A stretch of 64,000 nucleotides of DNA. Source: Penium margaritaceum (taxonomy: Eukaryota > Streptophyta > Zygnematophyceae > Desmidiales > Peniaceae). Positions 26,751-38,000 of the stretch are shown one piece after another. Within the stretch, counting starts at the first letter, position 1; each line of letters opens with the position of its first letter. Under the pieces are notes generated by a model, which saw only the letters and a program-made list of their open reading frames with translations, had not been told where the DNA came from and searched no databases. The position numbers were made by a program, and so were the translations under genes. The stretch spans positions 352,402 through 416,401 of the forward strand of contig SZWC01000103.1 of NCBI GenBank assembly GCA_023375785.1, in the 5' to 3' direction.

Positions 26751-27200
26751 TGTGTATCAGTGCATGTAAGTGTGTGCCAGTACGTATAAGTGCGTGTTAG
26801 TGCATGTAAGTGCGTGTAAGTGCGTGTAAGTATGTGTAAGTGTGTGTAAGTATGTATAAGTGCGTGTAAGTGTGTGTAAGTGCGTGTGAGTGCGTGTACG
26901 TATGTACAAGTGCGTGTAAGTGCATGTAAGTGTGTGTACGTGCGTGTAAGTGTGTGTAAGTGCGTGTAAGTTCGTATAAGTGTGTGTAAGTGCGTGTAAG
27001 TACTTATAAGTGCGTGAAAGTGCGTGTAAATGCGTGTAAGTGCAAGAAAGTACGTGTAAGTACGTGTAAGTGCGTGTAAGTGCGTATAAGTACGTGTAAG
27101 TTTGTGTAAGTGCATGTAAGTTCCTGTGAGTGTGTGTAAGTGCGTGTACGTGCGTGTAATTGCGTGTAAGTGTGTGTAAGTTCGTTTAAGTGCCTGTAAG

Positions 27201-27430
27201 TACGTGTAAGTATTTGTTAGTGCAAGTAAGTGCATGTGAGTGCATATAAGTGCGTGTATGTGCGTGTAAGCACGTGTAAGTGCGTATAAGTGCATGTAAG
27301 TACATGTAAGTGCGTGTAAGTACGTGTAAGTATTTGTTAGTGCAAGTAAGTGCATGTGAGTGCATATAAGTGCGTGTATGTGCGTGTAAGCACGTGTAAG
27401 TGCGTATAAGTGCATGTAAGTACATGTAAG
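27201..27430 (+). repeat. 120-bp tandem duplication
   Basis: Twelve consecutive 10-bp units, including the rare TATTTGTTAG and CACGTGTAAG units, are repeated identically next to each other. A shorter version (80 bp) of the same segment is duplicated at 54431-54590. Confidence 0.9.
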
Positions 27431-28050
27431 TGCGTATACATATGTGTAAGTGCGTGTAAGTTCGTGTAAGTGCGTATAAGTGTGTGTAAGTGCGTGTAAG
27501 TCCGTGTAAGTGCGTGTAAGTACGTGTAAGTATGCGTAAGTACGTGTAAGTTCGTGTAAGTGACTGTCAGTTTGTGTAAGTGCGTGTTAGTGAGTATAAG
27601 TGCGTGTAAGTGCGTGTAAGTGTGTGTAAGTGCGTGTAAGTGCATATAAGTGTGTGTAAATGCGTGTAAGAAGTGTAAGTGCGTGTAAGTGCGTGTAATT
27701 ACGTGTACGTATGTGTAAGTGAATGTACGTTTGTGTAAGTGTGTGTAAAAACGTACATGTAAGTGTGTGTAAGTGCATATAAGTGCATGTAGGTACGTAT
27801 AAGTGCGTGTAAGTGCGTGTAAGTGCGTGTACGTGCGTGTAAGTGTGTGTAAGTGCGTGTAAGTATGTGTAAGTGCGTCTAAGTGCATGTAAGTGCATGT
27901 AAGTGCGTGTAAGTGCGTGTAAGTATGTGTAAGTGCGTCTAAGTGCATGTAAGTGCATGTAAGTGCGTGTAAGTGCGTATAAGTGCGTATAAGTGCGTAT
28001 AAGTAAGTGTAAGTGCGTATAAGTGCGTGCAAGTGTGTATAAGTGCGTAT

Positions 28051-31000
28051 ACGTGTGGTGTAGATGCGTGTAAGTGTATGTTAGTACGTATAAGTGTATG
28101 TAAGTGTGTGTAAGTGCATGTAAGTGCGTATAATTGCATATAAGTACGTATAAGTGCGTGTAAGTGCATGTAAGTGCGTGTTATTGCGTGTAAGTGTATG
28201 TAAAAGCGTATAAGTACGTGTAAGTGCGTGTAAGTTCTTATAAGTACTTGTAAGTGTGTGTAAGTGCATGTAAGTGCGTGTAGGTACGTGTAAGTACGTG
28301 TAAGTGCGTGTAAGTGTGTATAAGTGTGTGTAAGTGTGTCTAAGTGCGTATAAGTACGTGTAAGTGCGTGTAAGTACGTGTAAGTACGTGTAAGTTTGTG
28401 TAAGTGCGTGTAAATGCTTGTAAGTGCATGTAAGTGTGTGTAAGTGTGTGTAATGGCATGTAAGTGCGGTTAAAGTTTCTGTGAGTACGTGTGAGTGCGT
28501 GTAAGTGCGTGTAAGTGTGTATAAGTGTGTATATGTGCGTGTAAGTGCAGTTTAAGTCTGTGTAAGTGCGTATAAGTGCGTGTAAGTATGTGTATGTGCG
28601 TGTAAGTGTATGTAAGTGTATGTAAGTGTGTGTAAGTGTATGGAAGTATGTGTAAGTGCGTGTAAGTGCGTATAAGTACGTGTAAGTGCGTGCAAGTGCT
28701 TATAAGTGCATGTTAGTGCATGTAAGTGTGTGTAAGTGCGTGTAAGTGTGTATAGGTGCATGTAAGTGTGTGTAAGTGTGTGTAGGTGCGTGTACGTATA
28801 TGTAAGTGTGTGTAAGTGTGTGTAAGTGCATGTAAGTGCGTGTAAGTATGTGTAAGTGCGTGTAAGTGTGTAAAAGTGCATGTAAGTGCGTGTAAGTGCA
28901 TGTAAGTGCGTCTAAGTGCGTGTAAGTGCATGTAAGTGCGTGTACGTACGTGTAAGTATGTGTAAGTGCATGTAAGTGTGGTGTAAGTACGAGTAAGTTC
29001 GTGTAAGAGCATGTTAGTATGTAGAAGTGCGTGTAAGTGTGTGTAAGTGTGTATAAGTGCGTGTAAATGTGTGTAAGTGCGTGTAAGTGCGTGTAAGTAC
29101 GTATAAGTGCATGTAAGTGTCTGTTAGTGCGTATAAGTGTGTGTAAAAGCGTGTAAGTGTGTGTAAGTGCATGTAAGTGTGTGTAAGTGAATGTAAGTGC
29201 ATGTAAGTGCATGTAAGTGCGTGTAAGTGCGTGTAACTGTGTGTAAGTCTGTGTAAGTGTGTGTAAGTGCACGTACGTACGAGTAAGTGCGTATAAGTGC
29301 ATGTAAGTGCGTGTAAGTACATGTAAGTTTGTGTAAGTGCGTGTAACTGCGTACAAGTGCGTGTAAGTGCATATAAGTGTGTGTAAGTGCGTGTAAGTAC
29401 GGTTTAGGTTCGTGTAAGTGCGTGTAAGTGCGTGTAAGTGCGTGTAAGTGTGTATAAGTGCGCCTAAGTGCGTGAAAGTGCTTGTAAGTGCAGTTTAAGT
29501 GGGTGTAATTTTGTGTAAGTTTGTATAAAAGTGTGTAAGTGCGTCTAAGTGCGTGTAAGTGAGTGTAAGTACAACTAAGTATGCGTAAGTGCGCGTAAGT
29601 ATGTGTAAGTGCGTGTAAGTGTGTATAAGTGCGTGCAAGTACGTGTTAGTGTGTGTATGGGTGTGTGTAAGTGTGTGTAAGTACGTGTAAGTGCATCTAA
29701 GTGCGTGTAAGTTCGTGTAGGTACGTGTAGGTGCGTGTAAGTGTGTGTAAGTGCATGTGAGTGCGTATAAGTGCGTGTAAGTGCGTGTAAGTGTGTGTAA
29801 GTGCGTGTAAGTGCATATAAGTGTGTGTAAGTGTGTGTAAGTATGTGTAAGTATGTGTAAGTGCATGTAGGTGCGTGTAAGTACATGTAAGTGCGTGTAA
29901 GTGTGATTTAAGTGTATGTAAGTTCGTGTAAGTGCGTGTAAGTACGTACACGTATGTGTAAGTGCGTGTAAGTGCGTATAAGTACGTGTAAGTGTGTGTA
30001 AGTACGTGTAAGTGCGTGTAAGTACGTGTAAGTGCGTGTAAGTGCGTGTAAGTGTGTGTAAGTGCGTGTAAGTGCATATAAGTGTGTGTAAGTGTGTGTA
30101 AGTATGTGTAAGTATGTGTAAGTGCATGTAGGTGCGTGTAAGTACATGTAAGTGCGTGTAAGTGTGATTTAAGTGTATGTAAGTTCGTGTAAGGGCGTGT
30201 AAGTACGTACACGTATGTGTAAGTGCGTGTAAGTGCGTATAAGTGCGTGTAAGTGCGTGTAAGTGTGTGTAAGTGCGTGTAAGTGCATATAAGTGTGTGT
30301 AAATGCGTGTAAGTACGTGTAAGTGCGTGTAAGTGCGTGTAAGTACGTACACGTATGTGTAAGTGCGTGTAAGTGCGTATAAGTACGTGTAAGTGTGTGT
30401 AAGTACGTGTAAGTACGTGTAAGTATGTGTAAGTGCGTGTTAGTGCGTGTAAGTGTGCGTAAAACCGTATAAGTGCGTGTAAGTGTGTATAAGTGCATGT
30501 AAGTGCGTGTAAGTACATGTAAGTGCGTTTAAGTGCATGTAAGTGTGTGTAAGTGCATGTAAGTGCGTGTAAGTGCGTGTAAGTGCATGTAAGTATGTGT
30601 AAATTTGTATAAGTGCGTGTAAGTGTGTGTAAGTGCGTGTCAGTATGTGTAATTGCATGTACGTTTGCGTAAGTATGTGTAAATGAGTGTAAGTGTGTGT
30701 AAGTGCATGTAAGTACGTGTAAGTGCATGTAATTATGTGTAAGTACGTGTAAGGTCGTATCAGAGCATGTAAGAGCGTGTAAATGCGTGTAAGTGCGTGT
30801 GAGTGCATGTAAGTGTGTGTATGTGCGTATGCGTGTGTGTAAGTGCCTGTAAGTTTGTGTAAGTGCATGTAAGTGCGTGTAAGTATGTGTAAGTGCGTGT
30901 AAGTGCATGTAAGTACGTGTAAGTGTGTAAGTGTGTGTAAGTATGTATAAGTACGTGTAAGTGCGTGTAATTGCATGTAACTGCGTGTACGTGCATGTAA

Positions 31001-32354
31001 GTGCGTGTAAGTACGTGTAAGCGCGTGTAAGTACGTGTTAGTTTGTGTAAGTATGTGTACGTTCCAGTAAGTGCGTGTAAGTGTGTGTAAGTACGTGTAA
31101 GTGCGTGTAAGTGCGTGTAAGTGTGTAAAAGTACGTGTAAGTGCGTGTACGTGTGTGTAAGTACATGTAAGTACGTATAAGTACGTGTAAGTGTGTGTAA
31201 GTGCATGTTAGTCTGTATAAGTACGTGTAAGTACATGGAAGTGTGTGTAAGTGTATGTAAGTATGCATAAGTATGTGTAAGTGCGTGTAAGTGCATGTAA
31301 GTGCGTGTAAGTATGTGTAAGTGTGTGTAAGTACGTGTAAGTATGTGTAAGTTTGTGTAAGTGAATGTAAGTTCGTGTAAGTGCGTATAAGTGCGTGTAA
31401 GTCCGTGTAAGTACGTATAAGTGTGTGTAAGTGCGTGTAAGTGCGTGTAAGTGTGTGTAAGTACATGAAAGTGCTAAAAGTACATATAAGTACGTGTAAG
31501 TACGTGTAAGTGTGTATAAGTACGTGTTAGTTTGTGTAAGTGAATGTAAGTTCGTGTAAGTGTGTGTAAGTGCGTGTAAGTACGTGTAAGTAGGTGTAAG
31601 TGCGTGTAAGTGCTTGTAAGTATATGTAAGTGCGTGTAAGTGCATGTAAGTGCGTGTAAGTGTGTCTAAATGTATATAAGTGCATGTAAGTGCGTGTCAG
31701 TGCCTGTGAGTACGTGTAAGAGCGTGTAAGTGCATGTAAGTGTGTGTAAGTGCAGTTTAAGTTCGTATAAGTGAGTGTAAGTGCGTGTAAGTACAAGTAA
31801 GTATGTGTAAGTGCGTGTAAGTGCGTGTAAGTATGTGTATGTGCGTGTAAGTGCGTGTAAGTGCGTGTAAGTGCTAAAAGTGCAAGTAAGTGCATGTAAG
31901 TGCGTGTAAGTACATGTAAGTACGTGTAAGTGCAGTTTAAATTCATGTAAGTGCGTGTAAGTGCGTGTAAGTGCTAAAAGTGCAAGTAAGTGCATGTAAG
32001 TGCGTGTAAGTACATGTAAGTACGTGTAAGTGCAGTTTAAATTCATGTAAGTGTGTGTAAGTGCGTGTAAGTGCGTGGAAGTATGTGTAAGTTCGTGTAA
32101 GTATGTGAAGGTGCATGTAACTACAGTTAAAGTGGGTGTAGTTTTGTGTAAGTTTATGTAAGTGTGTGTAAGTGCGTGTAAGTGCGTATAAGTGCGTGTA
32201 AGTACGTGTAAGTGCGTGCAAGTGAGTGTAAGTGCGTCTAAGTGTGTGTAAGTGCGTCTAAGTGCGTGTAAGTGCGTGTAAGTACATGTAAGTGCATGTA
32301 AGTGCGTGTAAGTGTGATTGAAGTGCGTGTAAGATCATGTAAGTGTGTGTAAGT
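28051..32354 (+). repeat. HOR-I copy 5
   Basis: The landmarks are GTGGTGTA (28055, 28978), GTGGGTGTAATTTT (29494), repeated CTAAAAG boxes (31472, 31878, 31974), TTAAAGTGGGTGTAG (32127) and TTGAAGTG (32318), then island D. A ~261-bp segment at 29903 recurs at 30164. The left half is collinear with 59.26-61.02 kb. Confidence 0.75.
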
Positions 32355-32740
32355 ATGCATGAGAAAAAAATATCCGCTAACCGGGGTATCCGGACTATCC
32401 GTCCAGTATCCGGATAGCGGATAGTACCTGGAAAACAACTTAGAAGGATATCCGGATACATCCGGATACATCCGGATGTGGATATCAGCTGGAAATATGT
32501 GGCTTTCTTTTAAGGTGTCCGTGAGTATCCGGAGGTATCCACTGGTATCCATACAAGTATCCGGATGTATCCGTACTTCTATCCGTTGAACTTTCTGGAA
32601 AGTGCAAGTATCCCCAAGTATCCGTAAGTATCCGGATACTTGAGGCAACTATCCGGATAGCGGATACGTGACTGGTGAATATATCCGGATTGCGGATACC
32701 TCCAAAAAGGGACGAATTTTTCCGGATTCTCATGCCTATG
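32355..32740. mobile_element. TATCC island D
   Basis: This is a fourth full island. GCATGAGAA and TTCTCATGC termini are flanked by TA. It carries small private differences, for example AATTTTTCCGG near the right end instead of AATATATCCGG. The right ~150 bp recurs in the partial island that starts at 32877. Confidence 0.65.
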
Positions 32741-33165
32741 TGTAAGTGCGTATAAGTATGTGTAAGTGCGTGTAAGTGCGTGTAAGTGCATGTAAGTGCG
32801 TGTAAGTGGGTGTAAGTGCGTGTTAGTACATATAAGTGTGTGTAAAAGCGTATAAGTGTGTGTAAGTGTGTGTAANAACTTTCTGGATAGTGCAAGTATC
32901 CCCAAGTATCCGTAAGTATCCGGATATTTGAGGCAACTATCCGGATAGCGGATACCTGACTGGTGAATATATCCGGATTGCGGATACCTCCAAAAAGGGA
33001 CGAATTTTTCCGGATTCTCATGCCTATGTGTAAGTGCGTATAAGTATGTGTAAGTGCGTGTAAGTGCGTGTAAGTGCATGTAAGTGCGTGTAAGTGGGTG
33101 TAAGTGCGTGTTAGTACATATAAGTGTGTGTAAAAGCGTATAAGTGTCTGTAAGTGTGTGTAAGT
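32589..33165. repeat. Near-identical duplication across a single N (contains partial island D')
   Basis: The right end of island D plus ~135 bp of following satellite (32589-32875) is repeated at 32877-33165, joined at one ambiguous base (32876). The two copies differ at only a few positions and share the private variants of island D. The partial island covers 32877-33028. A duplication joined at one N is most simply explained as an overlap the assembler failed to merge, or as two alleles placed in series. Confidence 0.8.
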
Positions 33166-34696
33166 GCATGTAAGTGCATGTAAGTGCGTGTAAGTGCATG
33201 TAAATGCATGTAAGTGCGTGTAAGTACATGTAAGCGCGTGTAAGTACGTATAAGTGCGTGTAAGTGCGTGTATGTATGTATAAGTGCATGTAAGTACGAA
33301 TAAGTGCATGTACGGGCGTATAAGTACGTGTAAGTGCGTGTAAGTGCATGTAAGTGCGTGTGAGTGCGTGTGAGTACGTGTAAGTATGTGTAAGTGCGTG
33401 TAAGAACGTGTAAGTGCGTGTAAGTGTGTGTCAGTACGTGTAAGTACGTGTAAGTGTGTATAAGTACATGTAAGTGAGTGTAAGTTTGTGTAAGTGCGTG
33501 TAAATGCGTGAAAGTGCATGTAAGTGCGTGTAAGCACGTGTAAGTGCATGTAAGTATGTATAAGTGCGTGTAAGAGTGTGCAAGAGCGTGTGAGAGCGTG
33601 TAAGTACGTATAAGTGCGTGTAAGTGCGTGTAAGTGTGTGTAAGTATGTGTAAGTGCGTGTAAGTGCATGTACGTTCATATCAGTGTGTGTAAGTACGTG
33701 TAAGTGCGTGTAAGTGTGTGTAAGTATGTGTAAGTGCGTGTAAGTGCATGTACGTTCATATCAGTGTGTGTAAGTACGTGTAAGTACGTGTAAGTTTGTG
33801 TAAGTTTGTCTAAGTGTGTGTAAGTGTGTGTAAGTGCATGTAAGTGCATGTAAGTGTGGGTAAGTACAAAAACGTGCGTGTAAGTATGTGCAAGTGTGTG
33901 TAAGTGCGTGTACGTGCGTGTAACTGCATGTACGTGCGTGTAAGTGTGTGTAAGTACGTGTAAGCGTGTGTAAGTACGTGTTAGTTCGTATAAGTGCGTG
34001 TAAGTTCCTGTAAGTACGTGTAAGTATGTGGAAGTACGTATAAGTGCGTGTAAGTGCGTATAAGTACGTGTAAGTACGTGTAAGTACGTGTAAGTGCGTG
34101 TCAGTACGTGTAAGTACGTGTAAGTTCATGTAAGTACGTGTAAGTGCGTGTAAGTGCGTGTAAGTGCGTATAAGCGCGTGTAAGTACATGTAAGTGCGTG
34201 TAAGTATGTGAAAGTGCATGTAAGTACGTGTAAGTGTGTGTAAGTACGTGTAAGCGTGTGTAAGTACGTGTTAGTTCGTATAAGTGCGTGTAAGTTCCTG
34301 TAAGTACGTGTAAGTACGTGGAAGTACGTATAAGTGCGTGTAAGTGCGTATAAGTACGTGTAAGTACGTGTAAGTACGTGTAAGTGCGTGTCAGTACGTG
34401 TAAGTACGTGTAAGTTCATGTAAGTACGTGTAAGTGCGTGTAAGTGCGTGTAAGTGCGTATAAGTGCGTGTAAGTACATGTAAGTGCGTGTAAGTATGTG
34501 AAAGTGCATGTAAGTACGTGTAAGTTCATGTAAATGAATGTAAGTTCGTGTAAGTGCGTATAAGTGCGTATAAGTGCGTCTAAGTGCGTGTAAGTATGTC
34601 TAAGTGCCTGTAAGTGCATATAAGTGCGTGTAAGTGCGTGTGAGTGAGTGTAAGTGTGGTTGAAGTGCGTATACGTTCGTGTAAGTGCGTGTAAGT
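33166..34696 (+). repeat. Truncated HOR-I copy 6
   Basis: This is a short unit between islands D' and E. The post-island start is present and a TTGAAGTG box lies at 34660, but the middle HOR-I landmarks are missing. Tandem duplications of 80 bp (near 33640-33780) and 290 bp (33941-34230 and 34231-34520) make up much of it. Confidence 0.65.
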
Positions 34697-35084
34697 AGGC
34701 ATTAGAAAACAATATCCGCTATCCGGGGTATCCGCACGATCCTTCCAGTATCCGGATAGCAAATAGTACCTGGAAAACAACTTACAAGGATATCCGGATA
34801 CATCCATATATATGTGGATGTGGATATCAGCTGGAGATATGTGGATTTTTCTGAAGGTGCCTGTGAGTATCCGGAGGTATCCGCTGGTATCCGTACAAGT
34901 ATCGGGGTGTATCCGTACTTCTATCCGTTGAGCTATCCGGATAGTGCAAGTATCCGCAAGTATCCGTAAGTATCCGGATATTTGAGGCAACTATCCAGAT
35001 AGCGGATACCTGACTGGTGAAAATATCCGGATAGCGGATACCTCAAAAAAGGGACAGATATATCCGGATTTTCATGCCTACGTG
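34697..35084. mobile_element. TATCC island E
   Basis: This is the last and most divergent full island. Its 5' end reads GGCATTAGAA and its 3' end TTTTCATGCC, with TA outside each, so its terminal inverted repeat begins GGCAT where copies A-D have TGCAT. This supports an ancestral terminus of GGCATGAGAA. Internal TATCCGGATA modules and the TATCCGCTATCCGG arm remain. Confidence 0.62.
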
Positions 35085-38000
35085 TTATTGCGTATAAGTG
35101 TGTGTATGTGCGTATAAGTGCGTGTAAGTGTGTGTAAGTGGGTGTAAGTGTGTGTTAGTGTGTGTAAGTGTGTGTAAAAGTGTATAAGTACGTGTAAGTA
35201 TGTGTAAGTGTGTGTAAGTGCATGTAAGTGTGTATAAGTGCATGTAAGTGCGTGTAAGTGTGTGTAAGTATGTATAAGTGCGTGTAAGTACGTATAAGTG
35301 TGTGTAAGTGCGTGTAAGTGCGTGTCAGTACGTGTAAGTGCGTGTAAGTGCCTTTAAGTGCGTATAAGTGCGTGTAAGTGTCTGTAAGTGCGTATAAGTG
35401 TGTATAAATGCGTGTGAGTGCGTGTGAGTACGTGTAAGTATGTATAAGTGCGTGTAAATGTGTATAAGTGCGTATAAGTGTGTATCAGTGCGTGTAAGTG
35501 CCTGTAAGTGCATGTAAGTGTGTGTACGTTTGTGTAAGTGCGTGTAAATGCGTGAGTGCGTGTAAGTGCATGTAAGTGTGTGTACGTGCATATATGTATG
35601 TATCAGTGCGTGTAAGGTCATATAAGAGTGTGTGAGAGTGTGTAAATACGTATAAGTACGTGTAAGTGTGTGTAAGTGTGTGTAAGTGCGTGTAAGTGCG
35701 TGTAAGTGCATGTAAGTACGTTTAAGTTCGTGTAAGTGTGTGTAAGTACGTGTAAGTGTGTGTAACTGCGTGTACGTGCGTATAAGTGCATGTAATGCGT
35801 GTGAGTGCGTGAAAGTATGTGTAAGTTTGTGTACGTGCGTGTAAATTCCTGTAAGTATAGGTAAGTGCATGTAAGTGTAGGTAAGTGCATGTAAGTGCGT
35901 GTAAGTGTGTGTAAGTACGTGTAAGTGTGTGTAAGTGCGTGTAAGTACGTGTAAGTACGTGTAAGTGCAAGTAAGTGCGTGTAAGTATGTGTAAGTGCAT
36001 GTTAGGCGTATAAACACGTGTAAGTGTGTGTAAGTGCGTATAAGTGCATGTAAGTGCGTGTAAGTGCGTGTAAGTGCGTGTAAGTGCGTGTAAGTGTGTG
36101 TAAGTGTGAGTAAGTACGTGTAAGTGTATGTAAGTGCGTGTAAGTGCGTGTAAGTGTGTGTAAGTGCGTGTAAGTGCGTATAAGTACGTGTGAGTTTGTG
36201 TTAGTGAATGTAAGTTTGTGTAAGTGCGTGTAAGTATGTGTAAGTGTGCGTAAGTGTGTGTAAGTACGTGTAAGTTTGTGTTAAGGAATATAAGTTCGTG
36301 TAAGTGCCTGTAAGTGCGTGTAAGTGCGTGTAAGTACGTGTAAGTACGTGGTAAGTGTGTGTAAGTACGTGTAAGTGCTTGTAAATACGTGTAAGTGTCT
36401 GTAAGTGTTTATGAGTGCGTGTGAGTGCATGTAAGTATGTGTAAGTGCGTGTAAGTGCATGTAAGTGCGTGTAAGTACGTCTCAGTACGTGTAAGTGCGT
36501 GTAAGTACGTGTAAGTGCGTGTTAATGCGTGTACGTTTGTGTAAGTGCGTGTAAATGCGTGTAAGTATGCGTGTAAGTTTAAGTGGGTGTAATTTCGTGT
36601 AAGTTTGTTTAAGTACGTGTAAGTACGTGTAAGTGTGTGTAAGTACGTATAAGTGCGTGTAAGTACGTGTAAGTGCGTGTAAGTGCGTGTAAGTATGTAT
36701 AAGTGTGTGTAAATATGTGTAAGTGTGTGTAAGTGTGTGTAAGTGCCTGTTAGCACATATAATTGCGTGTAAGTGCGTGTAAGTGTGTGTAAGTGTGGTT
36801 TAAGTGCGTATAAATTCGTGTAAGTGCGTGTAAGTTCGTATAAGTGCGTGTAAGTTTGTGTAAGTGTGTATTATTGCATGTAAGTGTGTGCCAAAGCGTG
36901 TAAGTGCGTGGAAGTGTGTGTAAGTGCATTTAAGTACGTGTAAGTGCATATAAATGCGTGTAAGTGTGTGTAAGTGCATGTAAGTGCGTGTAAGTCCGTG
37001 TAAGTACGTGTAAGTGCGTGTAAGTGCATATAAGCGTGTGTAAGTACGTGTAAGTATGTGAAAGTACGTGTAAGTGTGTGTAAGTGCGTGTAAGTGCGTG
37101 TAAGTGTGTGTAAGTACGTGTGACTGTGTGTAAGTATGTGTAAGTGCGTGTAAGTGAGTGTAAGTGCGTGTAAGTGCGTATAAGTGTGTGTAAGTGCGTG
37201 TAAGTGCGTGTAAGTGCATGTAAGTATGTATAAGTGTATGTAAGTGCATGTAAGTACGTGTACGTGCGTGTAAGTACGTGTAAGTGCATGTAAGTGCATG
37301 TAAGTGTGTTTTAGTGCGTGTAAGTGCGTGTTAGTACGTGTGAGTGTGTGTAAGAGCGTGTAAGTGTATGTAAGTGGGTGTTAGTGCGGTTTAAGTTTGT
37401 GTAAGTGAGTGTAAGTACGTGTAAGTACGTGTAAGTTCGTGTAAGTATGTGTAAGTGCGTGTAAGTGCTAAAAGTGTGTGTAAGTGTGTATAAGTGCGTG
37501 TAAGTGTGTGTAAGTGTGTGTAAGTGCAGTTTAAGTTCGTGTAAGTGCGTGTACGTGCGTGTACTTGTGTGTAAGTGCGTGTAAGTATGTGAAAGTACGT
37601 GTAAGTGAATGTAAGTGCGTGTAAGTATGTACAAGTGCGTATAAGTACGTGTAAGTTCATGTAAGTGTGTGTAAGTACATGTAAGTGCGTATAAGTATGT
37701 GTAAGTACGTGTAAGTGCAAGTAAGTGCGTGTAAGTATGTGTAAGTGCATGCAAGCACATGTAAGTGCGTGTAAGTGCGTGTAAGTGCGTGTAAGGGAGT
37801 GTAAATATGTGTAAGTGCAAGTAAGTGTGTGTTAGTACGTGTAAGTGCGTATAAGTGCGTGTAAGTGCGTGTAAGTGCATGTAAGTGCGTGTAAGTGCGT
37901 TTAAGTAAGTGTAAGTACGTGTAACTTTGTGTAAGTACGTGTATGTGCGTGTAAGTGCTTGTAAGTGTGTTTAAGTACGTGTGAGTGCAGCTTAAGTGGG

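Larger units (their letters stand above)
24751..28050 (+). repeat. HOR-II segment displaced into HOR-I
   Basis: This block carries HOR-II landmarks in order: TGGATGTAACTTTG (25561), GCAAGTAAG with CACGTGTAAG (27221-27280) and TGACTGTCAG (27561). The same boxes occur near 56289, 58636 and 58827. HOR-I landmarks resume at 28.05 kb. The block contains a large 60-bp array (25801-26750) and a 120-bp tandem duplication (27201-27430). Confidence 0.7.

Noticed and set aside
8720-34990. Minus-strand frame of ~95 codons across the TATCC islands (starting MPQISGYLRIL), open in four of five full copies
   Set aside because: It is built from the TATCC repeats, is frame-shifted in island C, runs straight into satellite sequence, and matches no domain I know. 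Chance openness is the simpler explanation.
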